Origin: Treponema sp.
Lineage (GTDB): Bacteria; Spirochaetota; Spirochaetia; Treponematales; Breznakiellaceae
Assembly: GCA_031275515.1 (NCBI GenBank)
Contig: JAISOQ010000155.1
Location: 1 to 34,725, forward strand
Length of the DNA: 34,725 nt
Direction of reading: 5' to 3'
Positions 16,220-24,360 of the stretch are shown in pieces. The translations under genes were made by a program, and so were the position numbers. The notes under the pieces are model-generated. The model was not told where the DNA came from, ran no database searches, and worked only from the letters and a program-made list of their open reading frames with translations. Every line of letters starts with the position of its first letter. The stretch's first letter is position 1.

Positions 16220-17053
16220 TTGGCGATTGAATATATCCTGTCGGACAAGAAGGTTCCTCCCAAAACCGAGACCGGTTCGGTCCTGGATAAACGGCTTAAA
16301 CGGGTCCTGCTGATAGTTGCCGGTATCCTGGGGGCGGAGCTTGTCTGGCTCTTCGGAATAACGCCGCTTCTTCCCCTGTCGGTGGTTGACGTGTCAGGTA
16401 TTTCCGGCTTTGACAAGGCGATCCTTCTGGCCCAGGGGGGGATAAACTCCCGCTCTTCCTTTGTGACGGTGAATGCAGGAGATGTCCGGAAAAGGCTTGA
16501 AGCTTTCTATCTTGTAGAATCCGCAGAGGTCATTAAACAGTACCCTGATACGCTGCGAATCCTGCTTGAGCCGAGAAAGATTACCGCCATGACTCTGACA
16601 AAAATAGACGGCAAGACATGCCCGGTATATTTTGACCGCTTCGGGGTGATTGTTAAGATAGGAAACAGCGCCGGGTTTTCCACGCTTCCCTCGTCAATAC
16701 CCCTTATTTCCGGTTTTATTTTTTCGGAACCCGCCTTGGGGACCCGGCTTCCCGGGATGTTTGAGCCCTTTCTTTCTTCGCTTGCCCGGATAAACGCAGC
16801 GTCCCCGGAGCTATTGACAGCGGTTTCGGAAATCCGTATAAACAGAAAAGCCTTTGATGGATTTGATTTGATTCTCTATCCGGTACACAGTTCGATACGG
16901 TTCCGGGTGGATGCTGATTTGGACGAGGATACGCTTAGGCACATGATCCTGATGATCGATGTTTTGGGAGCCGCCGAGGGCGTACAGGCCGAAGATATTG
17001 ATCTGCGGACCGGTACCGCCTCTTATGGGGATAAGGAGGCCTTTTCTGGCTAA
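16220..17053 (+). CDS. ftsQ: Cell division protein FtsQ/DivIB
   Basis: 277 residues. A cytoplasmic N-terminus of about 27 residues, one transmembrane helix (about 28-50), then a POTRA domain (LSVVDVSGISGFDKAILL, VRKRLEAFYLVESAEVIKQYPDTLRILLEPRK) and a beta-rich remainder. FtsQ/DivIB recruits and regulates the septal synthase complex with FtsL. Sequence similarity in this family is weak, but topology, POTRA pattern and the place between ftsW and ftsA are convincing. The start is TTG 16220, preceded by a perfect GGAGGTGA (16209-16216). The last codons overlap the start of ftsA. Confidence 0.9.
   Translation: MAIEYILSDKKVPPKTETGSVLDKRLKRVLLIVAGILGAELVWLFGITPLLPLSVVDVSGISGFDKAILLAQGGINSRSSFVTVNAGDVRKRLEAFYLVESAEVIKQYPDTLRILLEPRKITAMTLTKIDGKTCPVYFDRFGVIVKIGNSAGFSTLPSSIPLISGFIFSEPALGTRLPGMFEPFLSSLARINAASPELLTAVSEIRINRKAFDGFDLILYPVHSSIRFRVDADLDEDTLRHMILMIDVLGAAEGVQAEDIDLRTGTASYGDKEAFSG
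17033..17039 (+). promoter_or_regulatory. Shine-Dalgarno AAGGAGG indicating a CTG start for ftsA
   Basis: AAGGAGG lies inside the ftsQ 3' end, six bases before CTG 17046, which is in frame with ftsA. The in-frame ATG at 17025 lies upstream of this element and has no Shine-Dalgarno of its own. Confidence 0.55.
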
Positions 17054-18311
17054 CGATGATTTGGTTGTCGGCCTTGATATAGGTTCGACAAAAGTCTGCG
17101 CTGTTATTGGTGAGCGCACTGAAAATGGAACTCTTGAAATAACCGGCGTAGGGACGAGTCCGTGTTCGGGTCTTAGGAGAGGGGCGGTGGTAAACATCGA
17201 AGCCACTCTGAGATCGGTGGCGGCTGCCGTTGAAGCCGCGGAAATGATGAGCGGCCAGGAGGTCCATTCCTGCTGGACCGGCATAGGCGGAAATCATATT
17301 GACGGGATCAATTCCCGGGGAGTTGTGGCGGTAACCGGCAAGAACCGGGAAACCCGGGAAATAGGGAAGGACGATCTCAGCCGCGTCCTTGAGGCGGCCC
17401 GGGCGGTGGTTATCCCTATGGACAGGCAGGTGCTGGAGGTTATCCCCCAGTCCTACATTGTAGACGATCAGAAATTCATACGGGATCCCCTGGATATGAT
17501 AGGCGTGCGCCTTGAGGCTGAGGTGCATATCATCACCTGTCCGGTCACTTCCGCCCAGAATCTCATTAAGTGCGTTAACCGCGCCGGATTCAAGGTTAAC
17601 GATCTCATCCTCCAGTCCCTGGCCGCAGGCCGGGCGGTTTTGACTGAAGAGGAAAAGGAACTGGGGTGCGCCTTGATAGACCTGGGCGGGGGTACCACGG
17701 ATGTACTCGTGTATTCCCAGGGAACGCCCTTTTCCACCACTGCCGTTCCTGTGGGCGGATCGCGGGTTACCAGCGATATTGCGGAGGTCATTCACCTGTC
17801 GTTTGAAACGGCGGAGCGGATCAAACTTGACGCCGGGTGCTGCTGGGGAGAGCTTCTGGAAGGGGACGACGACATCATCGTTCCGGGCGTTGGGGGCCGT
17901 CCGCCCCTGCCCATTCCCAGGGCCCACGTCATGCATATTATCTCGTCGCGGATGGAAGAGATTTTTATCCTGATAAAGCAAAAACTGGACGAGCTTCCCT
18001 TGATCCGGCCTTTGGGGGGCGGTATAGTTTTGACAGGCGGAGGCGCTCAGCTTTTGGGGGCTGCGGAATTGGCTTCCCATGTATTCAGGATACCTGTGAG
18101 AGCCGGCATTCCCCTGCCTAATTCTTTGGGCGGGCTTGTAGATGAATACCGCAGCCCGGTCTACGCCGCCGCGGTTGGGTTGGTGCTTGAGGGGAACGAA
18201 AGGGAAGGCGGGAATGTTTCCGAAAGGGGAGGGACATCCCATCCCCAGGAAAAAGGCCAGCCGTCGCTTTTCGACCGGTTGGGCGATTGGCTTAAAAAAG
18301 AATTTTTTTAA
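17046..18311 (+). CDS. ftsA: Cell division protein FtsA
   Basis: 421 residues from the preferred CTG 17046. FtsA is an actin-like ATPase that tethers FtsZ to the membrane. Phosphate-1 motif VVGLDIGSTKV at residues 7-17, the SHS2/1C region around residues 85-160, phosphate-2 motif DLGGGTTDV at 212-220, adenosine motif TGGGAQLLG near 329-337, and a C-terminal amphipathic helix FDRLGDWLKKEFF that serves as membrane-targeting sequence. Start choice: ATG 17025 would add MGIRRPF but lacks a Shine-Dalgarno, whereas CTG lies six bases after AAGGAGG; TTG 17061 is too far. The open frame continues upstream to 16959 without family similarity. The gene overlaps ftsQ by 8 bases and is followed 32 bases later by ftsZ. 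Confidence 0.95.
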   Translation: MANDDLVVGLDIGSTKVCAVIGERTENGTLEITGVGTSPCSGLRRGAVVNIEATLRSVAAAVEAAEMMSGQEVHSCWTGIGGNHIDGINSRGVVAVTGKNRETREIGKDDLSRVLEAARAVVIPMDRQVLEVIPQSYIVDDQKFIRDPLDMIGVRLEAEVHIITCPVTSAQNLIKCVNRAGFKVNDLILQSLAAGRAVLTEEEKELGCALIDLGGGTTDVLVYSQGTPFSTTAVPVGGSRVTSDIAEVIHLSFETAERIKLDAGCCWGELLEGDDDIIVPGVGGRPPLPIPRAHVMHIISSRMEEIFILIKQKLDELPLIRPLGGGIVLTGGGAQLLGAAELASHVFRIPVRAGIPLPNSLGGLVDEYRSPVYAAAVGLVLEGNEREGGNVSERGGTSHPQEKGQPSLFDRLGDWLKKEFF

Positions 18312-18315
18312 TAAT
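18287..18315 (+). promoter_or_regulatory. Candidate internal promoter for ftsZ
   Basis: TTGGCT (18287-18292), 17-bp spacer, AATAAT (18310-18315), placed over the end of ftsA. The transcript would begin near 18322 and contain the G8 tract before the ftsZ ATG. Four and five of six consensus matches; by eye only. Confidence 0.4.
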
Positions 18316-18332
18316 TTAAACCATACGATTTT

Positions 18333-18340
18333 GGGGGGGG
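18333..18340 (+). repeat. G8 homopolymer in the ftsZ ribosome-binding region
   Basis: Eight G preceded by TTTT and followed by ATT and the ftsZ ATG (18344). No AGGAGG-like sequence is present, so the G run itself is the only candidate ribosome-binding element. Confidence 0.55.
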
Positions 18341-18343
18341 ATT

Positions 18344-19549
18344 ATGAACAATATCCAGGTATTTGACGAAATAGCATCGGAATCGAATCCGACTATCATC
18401 AAGGTTATTGGGGCTGGCGGCGGCGGCTCGAACGCGGTCAACCGGATGATTGAATGCGGGGTGCAGCAGGTACAGTTTATCGCGGCTAATACGGACGTGC
18501 AGGCGCTGAATAAATGCAAGGCTCCGATTAAGCTGCCTATAGGTTCCAGGCTTACCGCCGGACTCGGCGCGGGGGGCAAGCCTGAAATCGGTGAGATGGC
18601 CGCCCAGGAAGACAGGGACATGCTGGCCAACGCCCTTAAAGGGGCGCGGATGGTGTTTATCACCGCCGGCATGGGAGGCGGGACGGGGACAGGTTCCGCG
18701 CCGGTAATCGCCCAGATAGCCAAGGAGGGGGGCGCCTTAACCGTAGGGGTAGTGACTAAACCTTTCGCCTTTGAAGGGCGGTACAAAATGCAGCTCGCCG
18801 AAGACGGGATCGCCAAGCTGAGAAGCGCGGTGGATACCCTCATTGTCATTCCCAATCAGCATTTGATGCGCGTAGTCGATAAAAAAACCCCCATCAAGGA
18901 AGCTTTCAGGCTGGCCGACGATGTGCTCCGCCAGGGAGTGCAGGGTATTTCGGAACTCATTACTAATCTGGGGGACATGAACCTTGATTTTGCCGATGTG
19001 GAAACCACGATGAAGGATCAAGGCGACGCGCTGATGGGAATAGGCATCGGTTCCGGCGACGGCCGGGCCGAGCAAGCGGCCTCAAATGCGATTGGAAACC
19101 CCCTCCTGGAAGACAATTCCATTGAAGGGGCCAAGCATATCCTGGTCAATGTTTCCGGCAGCGAAGACATATCCCTCCTGGAATACGAATCGGTGGTGAA
19201 TTACATCACCCAGAAGGCCGATCCCGACGCCCATATCATCATCGGCCAGACAGTGGACGAACCCCTGGGGGACAAACTACAGGTAACGGTTATCGCTACG
19301 GGCTTTAAAAACCGGATGCTTGCGAATCAGGAGCAGGATCAGTCGAAGGAAACGGGAAAGGCCGGGAAAGGTGATTTCATAGACTATGGGGAGTTCACGT
19401 CCATTACGACCGGACGAGCCAGGGGAACTTCCGAATACGCAGGTTACCAGGCTGACGACATCGAAGTGCCGACCCTCTACCGGCGGGATCGGAAATACAA
19501 CAAGGAAAGGGACGCTGACAAATTCGGTTCCGCCGGAAAAGGCGTTTAG
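18344..19549 (+). CDS. ftsZ: Cell division GTPase FtsZ
   Basis: 401 residues, tubulin-like GTPase that forms the Z ring. Visible: GAGGGGSNAVNRMIE (nucleotide-binding loop T1), AANTDVQAL, tubulin signature GGGTGTGSAP starting at residue 111, FEGRYKMQLAEDGI, NLDFADVETTM with the T7-loop acidic residues (NLDFAD), and the conserved C-terminal peptide DDIEVPTLYRR that binds FtsA, followed by an unusually charged tail of about 20 residues (DRKYNKERDADKFG). The linker between GTPase core and tail is short, about 50 residues. ATG 18344 with a G8 tract as the only Shine-Dalgarno-like element. Confidence 0.98.
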   Translation: MNNIQVFDEIASESNPTIIKVIGAGGGGSNAVNRMIECGVQQVQFIAANTDVQALNKCKAPIKLPIGSRLTAGLGAGGKPEIGEMAAQEDRDMLANALKGARMVFITAGMGGGTGTGSAPVIAQIAKEGGALTVGVVTKPFAFEGRYKMQLAEDGIAKLRSAVDTLIVIPNQHLMRVVDKKTPIKEAFRLADDVLRQGVQGISELITNLGDMNLDFADVETTMKDQGDALMGIGIGSGDGRAEQAASNAIGNPLLEDNSIEGAKHILVNVSGSEDISLLEYESVVNYITQKADPDAHIIIGQTVDEPLGDKLQVTVIATGFKNRMLANQEQDQSKETGKAGKGDFIDYGEFTSITTGRARGTSEYAGYQADDIEVPTLYRRDRKYNKERDADKFGSAGKGV

Positions 19550-19550
19550 T

Positions 19551-20462
19551 TTGGCAGGGAAACGGACCGTGTTGGATCACTACTATTCCTACCTTGTTTC
19601 GGTGGAACGCCGGGCCCGGTTGACCGTGGAGACCTATCGCTTTGAAATGGGTTTCTTTCTGGATTGGCTTAAAACCCAGGGGCTTACGCCGGAACAGGTG
19701 GATTCAAACGATCTGATCCGGTACATAGATTTACGCCGGAACCGGGATGGGATTGATATGCGGTCTGTAGGAAAGGCGGTTTCTGTACTCCGCTCTTTTT
19801 TTCGTTTTATGGTGACGGAAAGGCTGCGGACCGATAATCCTGCCGAACTTCTGGAAGGTCCCCGGAGAACCCTGCGCCTTCCCTCCGTACATCCCCGGGA
19901 ACTCATTGATGAGATGTTGAATTCCGTGGATACCGGTACTCCCACAGGGCTTAGGGATCGGGCGATTTTTGAATTTATTTATTCCTCAGGCATCCGGGTA
20001 TCGGAAGCGGTTGCCCTGAACCTGGAAGACATCTTTTTTTCCGAAGGCATAGCCAGGGTAGTGGGCAAAGGAAGCAAGGAACGCCTGGTAGTTTTCGGCG
20101 CCGAGGCTGAGGCGTGGCTCAAACGGTATGTTGAAGAGGCCAGGCCCGCATTGGCAGGGAGCAGGCGGAGTGACGCCCTTTTTATCGGCAGGACAGGAAA
20201 ACGGCTTTCCCGAAAAGGAATATGGAAGAATTATGCCGGCATCACCGCGCAGATCGGCATGAGTTCCCGGCTTCACAGCCTGCGCCACAGTTTTGCTACA
20301 GAGATGCTTTCGGGAGGCGCGGATCTCAGGTCGGTCCAGGAACTGTTGGGCCATGCGGATCTGGCCACCACGCAGATCTATACCCATGTGGATAATTCGA
20401 TGCTCAGGGAAAACCACCGGCGGTATTTGCCTAAACTCCGGTCTTACTCCTCCTCTGGTTGA
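19551..20462 (+). CDS. Tyrosine recombinase, XerC/XerD family (first copy)
   Basis: 303 residues from TTG 19551 (GTG 19569 is an alternative start giving 297). N-terminal SAM-like core-binding domain (YYSYLVSVERRARLTVETY) and C-terminal catalytic domain with the full set R149 (GIRVSEA), K173 (VGKGSKER), H242 and R245 (HSLRHSFAT), H268 (LLGHADL) and nucleophile Y277 (QIYTHVD). Spacing equals that of XerC/XerD, so an active chromosome dimer resolvase is likely; whether it is XerC or XerD cannot be decided. It starts one base after the ftsZ stop, and the open frame extends into ftsZ to 19386 without similarity. There is no integrase-type arm-binding extension and no phage context. Confidence 0.9.
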   Translation: MAGKRTVLDHYYSYLVSVERRARLTVETYRFEMGFFLDWLKTQGLTPEQVDSNDLIRYIDLRRNRDGIDMRSVGKAVSVLRSFFRFMVTERLRTDNPAELLEGPRRTLRLPSVHPRELIDEMLNSVDTGTPTGLRDRAIFEFIYSSGIRVSEAVALNLEDIFFSEGIARVVGKGSKERLVVFGAEAEAWLKRYVEEARPALAGSRRSDALFIGRTGKRLSRKGIWKNYAGITAQIGMSSRLHSLRHSFATEMLSGGADLRSVQELLGHADLATTQIYTHVDNSMLRENHRRYLPKLRSYSSSG

Positions 20463-20475
20463 AAGGCGGGATGCG

Positions 20476-21219
20476 ATGAAAATTAGGAGAGAGACTGTTA
20501 TCGGCCTTGCGGTGCTGGTGATCTTTGCCGCAGGGCTGACATTTTTTTTGAATGTCCGGAAAAGCTGGGTCCGGAACGATACGGCTTTACGGATTGCGGA
20601 GATTTCAGGCCGGGGCGGGCCTCCCGAAACTATCGAGGGGCTCAGAAATGCCCTGGCCCTCTATGAAAAGCGAATCGAAGCCCATGTCCGGGACGCCGCC
20701 CAGACCGGGGTGTACTGGAAGATACTGGCTATCCGGCTTCAAGACCGGGGGCTTCATCTGGAAGCCCTGGAAGCCCTGGAGCAGGCCATGAAGTACAACG
20801 CCGAAGACCCAAGCCTGCGCTATCTTGCGGGGATCTCCGCCGCCAGGGTAGCTAAGGGAACGGCGGATATGATCGGCGGGGATCAGCGCGGCAGGTATTA
20901 CGCCCTTTCGGAATCAGCGTTTCTTACGGCCATCGGCCTTGATGAAACCTATAGCCGGCCCCGGTATGCCCTGGGGGTACTATATACCTTCGATCTTGAC
21001 CGGCCCGAAGATGCCATTCCTCATCTGCTCCGGTTCCTGGAACTCACGATCAACGATGTGGACGGGATGTTTGTTCTTGCCCGGGCCTATTACATGACCT
21101 CCCAATACCGGGAGGCCCTGGAACTTTACGATCGTATTCTTAAAATCGTCAAAGATTCTGATAAGAAAAAGGAAGCGGAACGGAACAAACAACATATAAT
21201 GGAAGTATACTATGGATAG
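20476..21219 (+). CDS. Membrane-anchored tetratricopeptide repeat protein
   Basis: Not a named gene to me. 247 residues from ATG 20476, with GGCGGG a few bases upstream; the frame is open further up inside the xer gene but without support. One N-terminal membrane helix (about residues 8-26, VIGLAVLVIFAAGLTFFL) then an all-helical domain with TPR-like units, clearest in YWKILAIRLQDRGLHLEALEALEQAMKYN-like spacing near residues 85-113, YALGVLYTFDLDRPEDAIPHLLRFLEL near 160-190 and MFVLARAYYMTSQYREALELYDRILK near 197-222. Such proteins act as scaffolds at the periplasmic or cytoplasmic face. Overlap of 8 bases with dprA and placement among division and recombination genes suggest co-expression; the partner is unknown. 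Confidence 0.85.
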   Translation: MKIRRETVIGLAVLVIFAAGLTFFLNVRKSWVRNDTALRIAEISGRGGPPETIEGLRNALALYEKRIEAHVRDAAQTGVYWKILAIRLQDRGLHLEALEALEQAMKYNAEDPSLRYLAGISAARVAKGTADMIGGDQRGRYYALSESAFLTAIGLDETYSRPRYALGVLYTFDLDRPEDAIPHLLRFLELTINDVDGMFVLARAYYMTSQYREALELYDRILKIVKDSDKKKEAERNKQHIMEVYYG

Positions 21220-22174
21220 CCGCCGGGGTCTTTTGGATTTAATCATCCGGCAAATCCCCGGATATTCAAGTCCTGCCCGGATCCGGCTATGCAGAGAATT
21301 TGACCGGGAAGAAGACTTAACCAGGCTTGGCAAAGGAGATATAGCTCAAATTCTGGGGACGCCCCACCGGGATTTTCCCTGGACTATGGATGCTTTGAGG
21401 ATACAGGCCGAAAAAGACGCCGCAGCGGCCCGGCAGCGGGGGATACATTGGGCGTCTTACGCAGAGGGCGCCTATCCGCCTCTGCTTAGGGAGCTCTACG
21501 ATCCTCCGGTGGTGTTTTTTTATCGTGGCGCTCTTCCGGACCCGGAAAAACCCCTGGCGGCGGTGGTGGGAACCCGCCGGTCTTCGGGGTACGCGGCGGC
21601 CCAGGCCTATGACATAGCCAGAACTTTGGGCTATAACGGCGTTCCGGTGGTGTCGGGGCTTGCTCTGGGCATAGACGCTATGGCTCACCGGGGGAATCTG
21701 GCCGGAGGCGGGAAAACCCTGGCGGTTCTGGGATCGGGGCCGGACATGGTGTTTCCGGCCTCAAACCGGGGAATAGCCCGGGCGATCCTTGAAAACGGCG
21801 GGGCCTTGGTAAGCGAATATCCCCCCGGAACCGCTCCGGCGAAATGGCATTTTCCCGCCCGGAACCGGATCATTGCCGCCCTGGCCCGGGGCGTTCTTAT
21901 CGTGGAAGCGCCGGCCTTGTCGGGAGCCCTTATCACCGCCCGATTCGCCCTGGAACAGGGCAGGGACCTTTGGGTGGCATCCGCAGGGATTTCTTCGCCT
22001 CGGGGGGAAGGATGCCGCAGCCTTGCCGCAGACGGGGGACGGATTATCAGGAGGGGGGAAGAGATCCTTGCCGAATGGGGCATTGAAATAAGCGGGAAAA
22101 ACGTGGATAGTATCCTTTCAGGCGGATCCGCCCTGGCCTCGTCTTTGGCGCGTTCCCTGAATACACGGTTATGA
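21212..22174 (+). CDS. dprA: DNA processing protein DprA/Smf
   Basis: 320 residues. DprA binds single-stranded DNA and loads RecA; outside competent species its role is less clear. The extended Rossmann core has VGTRRSSGYAAAQA, VVSGLALGIDAMAHRG (about residues 146-161), LAVLGSGPDMVFPASN, SEYPPGTAPAKWHFPARNR-type strand and the end ALSGALITARFALEQGRDLWV. An N-terminal helical part of about 80 residues precedes it; the C-terminal winged-helix found in some DprA proteins appears reduced to a short tail. ATG 21212 lies 8 bases inside the TPR gene; the stop overlaps the topA ATG (ATGA). The dprA-topA pairing is conserved in many bacteria. Confidence 0.95.
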   Translation: MDSRRGLLDLIIRQIPGYSSPARIRLCREFDREEDLTRLGKGDIAQILGTPHRDFPWTMDALRIQAEKDAAAARQRGIHWASYAEGAYPPLLRELYDPPVVFFYRGALPDPEKPLAAVVGTRRSSGYAAAQAYDIARTLGYNGVPVVSGLALGIDAMAHRGNLAGGGKTLAVLGSGPDMVFPASNRGIARAILENGGALVSEYPPGTAPAKWHFPARNRIIAALARGVLIVEAPALSGALITARFALEQGRDLWVASAGISSPRGEGCRSLAADGGRIIRRGEEILAEWGIEISGKNVDSILSGGSALASSLARSLNTRL

Positions 22175-24360
22175 GAGAAACAGGCATGGCGGCAAAAACG
22201 AAGACGGGCGAGAAGAAAGAAGCCGGCAGGAAAAAGGCGGCGAAAAATCAGGATAAAAAAACTCTCGTCATTGTGGAATCCCCCCACAAAGCGGAAACCA
22301 TAGAGAAATATCTGGGGCCTTCATTTAAGGTAAAGGCCTGTAAAGGCCATTTAATCGATCTTCCTAAATCCCGGATGGCCGTTGATGTGGAGCATGATTT
22401 TGAGCCTGAGTATATCACCGTCAGGGGCAGGGCCAAACTCCTTAAAGAGCTTCAGGGAGACGCCAGGAAAGCGGAGGCCGTACTCCTGGCCAGCGACCCG
22501 GATAGGGAAGGGGAGGCCATAGCCTGGCACCTTAAAAACGCCATTATGGCCAAGGCGGATAAGGTTTCCATTCAGCGGGTCAGTTTTGACGAGGTAACTC
22601 CCAATGCCGTCAAGGAAGCCCTGGCGAAACCCAGGCGCATAGACGAATCCATGGTAAACGCCCAGAAAGCCCGGCGGATTTTGGACCGCCTGGTGGGATA
22701 TAATCTTTCTCCCCTGCTCTGGAAGAAGGTGAAGAACGGTCTTTCCGCCGGACGGGTACAATCCGTGGCCCTGCGCCTTATCTGCGAACGGGAACAGGAA
22801 GTTGAAGCCTTTATTCCCGAAGAGTACTGGACTCTTGACGCGGACTTCCGGGTGGGGCGTTCCCTGTTTACCGCCCAGCTTGTGTCCTGGCAGGGGAACA
22901 AGCCGGACCTCAAGAACGAGGCGGCGGTAAACGTCATTAAGGAGCAGGTTTCAAAGGCCGACTGCATAGTTTCGGATATTAGGGAAACCGAAAAGTCCAT
23001 CAAACCCAAGCCGCCCTTTACCACCTCCCAGCTCCAGCAGACCGCCGCCAACCGCCTGGGTTTTACCGGCAGGAAAACCATGCAGATTGCCCAGCAGCTC
23101 TACGAGGGAGTGAACATAGGCAGTTCCCGGGTGGGCCTCATTACCTATATGCGTACCGATTCCGTCAGAATTTCACCGGTCGCTGTGGGGGAGGTCCGTA
23201 ACTGGATAGGGGAGAAGTTTCCCCAGGACCTCCCGGAGAAGGCCCTGGAATACTCGGTGGGAAAGAAAGCCCAGGACGCCCATGAGTGTATACGTCCTAC
23301 CTATGTAATCTACACCCCCGAGGAGATGAAAGATCATCTCTCCAAGGATCAGCTCAAACTCTATTCGATCATCTGGGAACGGTTTGTATCGAGCCAGATG
23401 AAAAACGTCAGGACAAAGACCCTGAGCGCCGATATAAAGGCGGGGGAGGGGATCTTCCGCATCGCCGGGACCAAGATCATCGACAAGGGATTCTATAAGG
23501 TAATGAAACACCTGGTTGCCAAAGAGGAAAAGGGTAATCCCTATCCTGATTTGAAAATCGGGGATCGCATTAAAGTAGAAAACTTCCATTCCGAGCAGCA
23601 TTTTACCCGCGGCCCTTCCCGGTACACCGACGCTACCATCATCGAAACCCTGGAAGAAAAAGGCATAGGCCGGCCTTCCACCTATGCCCCCATTATCTCG
23701 GTCCTTCAGGATCGCTACTACATAACCCGGTCCAGTAAGCAGCTTATCCCTACCGTCCTGGGAAAGCTGATCAACAAAATGCTGGTGGAATACTTCCCCA
23801 ATGTAATAGATGTGGACTTTACCGCTTCCATAGAAACCAGGCTGGACGAGGTTGCCAAAGACGAGGTTAACTGGCTGGAAATAATCCGCGATTTTTACGA
23901 TCCCTTTAAGGATAGGCTGGACGAGGTGGGAAAGACCCTTGAATCCTACAAGGGGTCCCTGGATGAAAAAACAGATCATGTATGCGAAAAGTGCGGCAGG
24001 CACATGGTCAAGAAACTTGGCCGTTTCGGGTACTTTCTTGCCTGCTCCGGGTTTCCCGAGTGCCGGAACACCAAGTCCATTCCCCTGGCTAAATGTCCAA
24101 AATGCGGCGGGGACATCGTGGCCCGGAAGACCCGGGGCAGGGGAAAGGAATTCTATGGCTGTACCAACTATCCCGATTGCGATTTTATCAGCCATTTTAA
24201 GCCTACCAGCATCCAGTGTCCCCAATGCGGGCAGTTTTTGGTGGAAAAATACGATAAGAAGAACGGGTCCCACAAAGCCTGTATAAATCCGGAATGTGAT
24301 TATCTCCATTCCGAAGACGGGGAAGAAGGGGAACCCAAGGGCGGTTTTGATGAAGCATAA
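22171..24360 (+). CDS. topA: DNA topoisomerase I
   Basis: 729 residues, type IA enzyme that relaxes negative supercoils. A Lys/Arg-rich N-terminal leader of about 28 residues precedes the TOPRIM domain (TLVIVESPHKAETIEKYLG; acidic motif ASDPDREGEAIAWHL). Catalytic Tyr is Y326 in GLITYMRTDS. GIGRPSTYAPII is the conserved later motif. Three C-terminal zinc ribbons are seen: CEKC...CSGFPEC from residue 604, CPKC...CTNYPDC from 642, CPQC...CINPEC from 683. ATG 22171 forms ATGA with the dprA stop; ATG 22186 is an alternative. The 3' end overlaps the second xer gene by 11 bases. Confidence 0.97.
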   Translation: MRETGMAAKTKTGEKKEAGRKKAAKNQDKKTLVIVESPHKAETIEKYLGPSFKVKACKGHLIDLPKSRMAVDVEHDFEPEYITVRGRAKLLKELQGDARKAEAVLLASDPDREGEAIAWHLKNAIMAKADKVSIQRVSFDEVTPNAVKEALAKPRRIDESMVNAQKARRILDRLVGYNLSPLLWKKVKNGLSAGRVQSVALRLICEREQEVEAFIPEEYWTLDADFRVGRSLFTAQLVSWQGNKPDLKNEAAVNVIKEQVSKADCIVSDIRETEKSIKPKPPFTTSQLQQTAANRLGFTGRKTMQIAQQLYEGVNIGSSRVGLITYMRTDSVRISPVAVGEVRNWIGEKFPQDLPEKALEYSVGKKAQDAHECIRPTYVIYTPEEMKDHLSKDQLKLYSIIWERFVSSQMKNVRTKTLSADIKAGEGIFRIAGTKIIDKGFYKVMKHLVAKEEKGNPYPDLKIGDRIKVENFHSEQHFTRGPSRYTDATIIETLEEKGIGRPSTYAPIISVLQDRYYITRSSKQLIPTVLGKLINKMLVEYFPNVIDVDFTASIETRLDEVAKDEVNWLEIIRDFYDPFKDRLDEVGKTLESYKGSLDEKTDHVCEKCGRHMVKKLGRFGYFLACSGFPECRNTKSIPLAKCPKCGGDIVARKTRGRGKEFYGCTNYPDCDFISHFKPTSIQCPQCGQFLVEKYDKKNGSHKACINPECDYLHSEDGEEGEPKGGFDEA

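Noticed and set aside
16935..18242. 435-codon antisense frame across ftsA
   Set aside because: A shadow of the strongly supported ftsA gene; composition is Pro/Arg/His-rich and no domain is seen.
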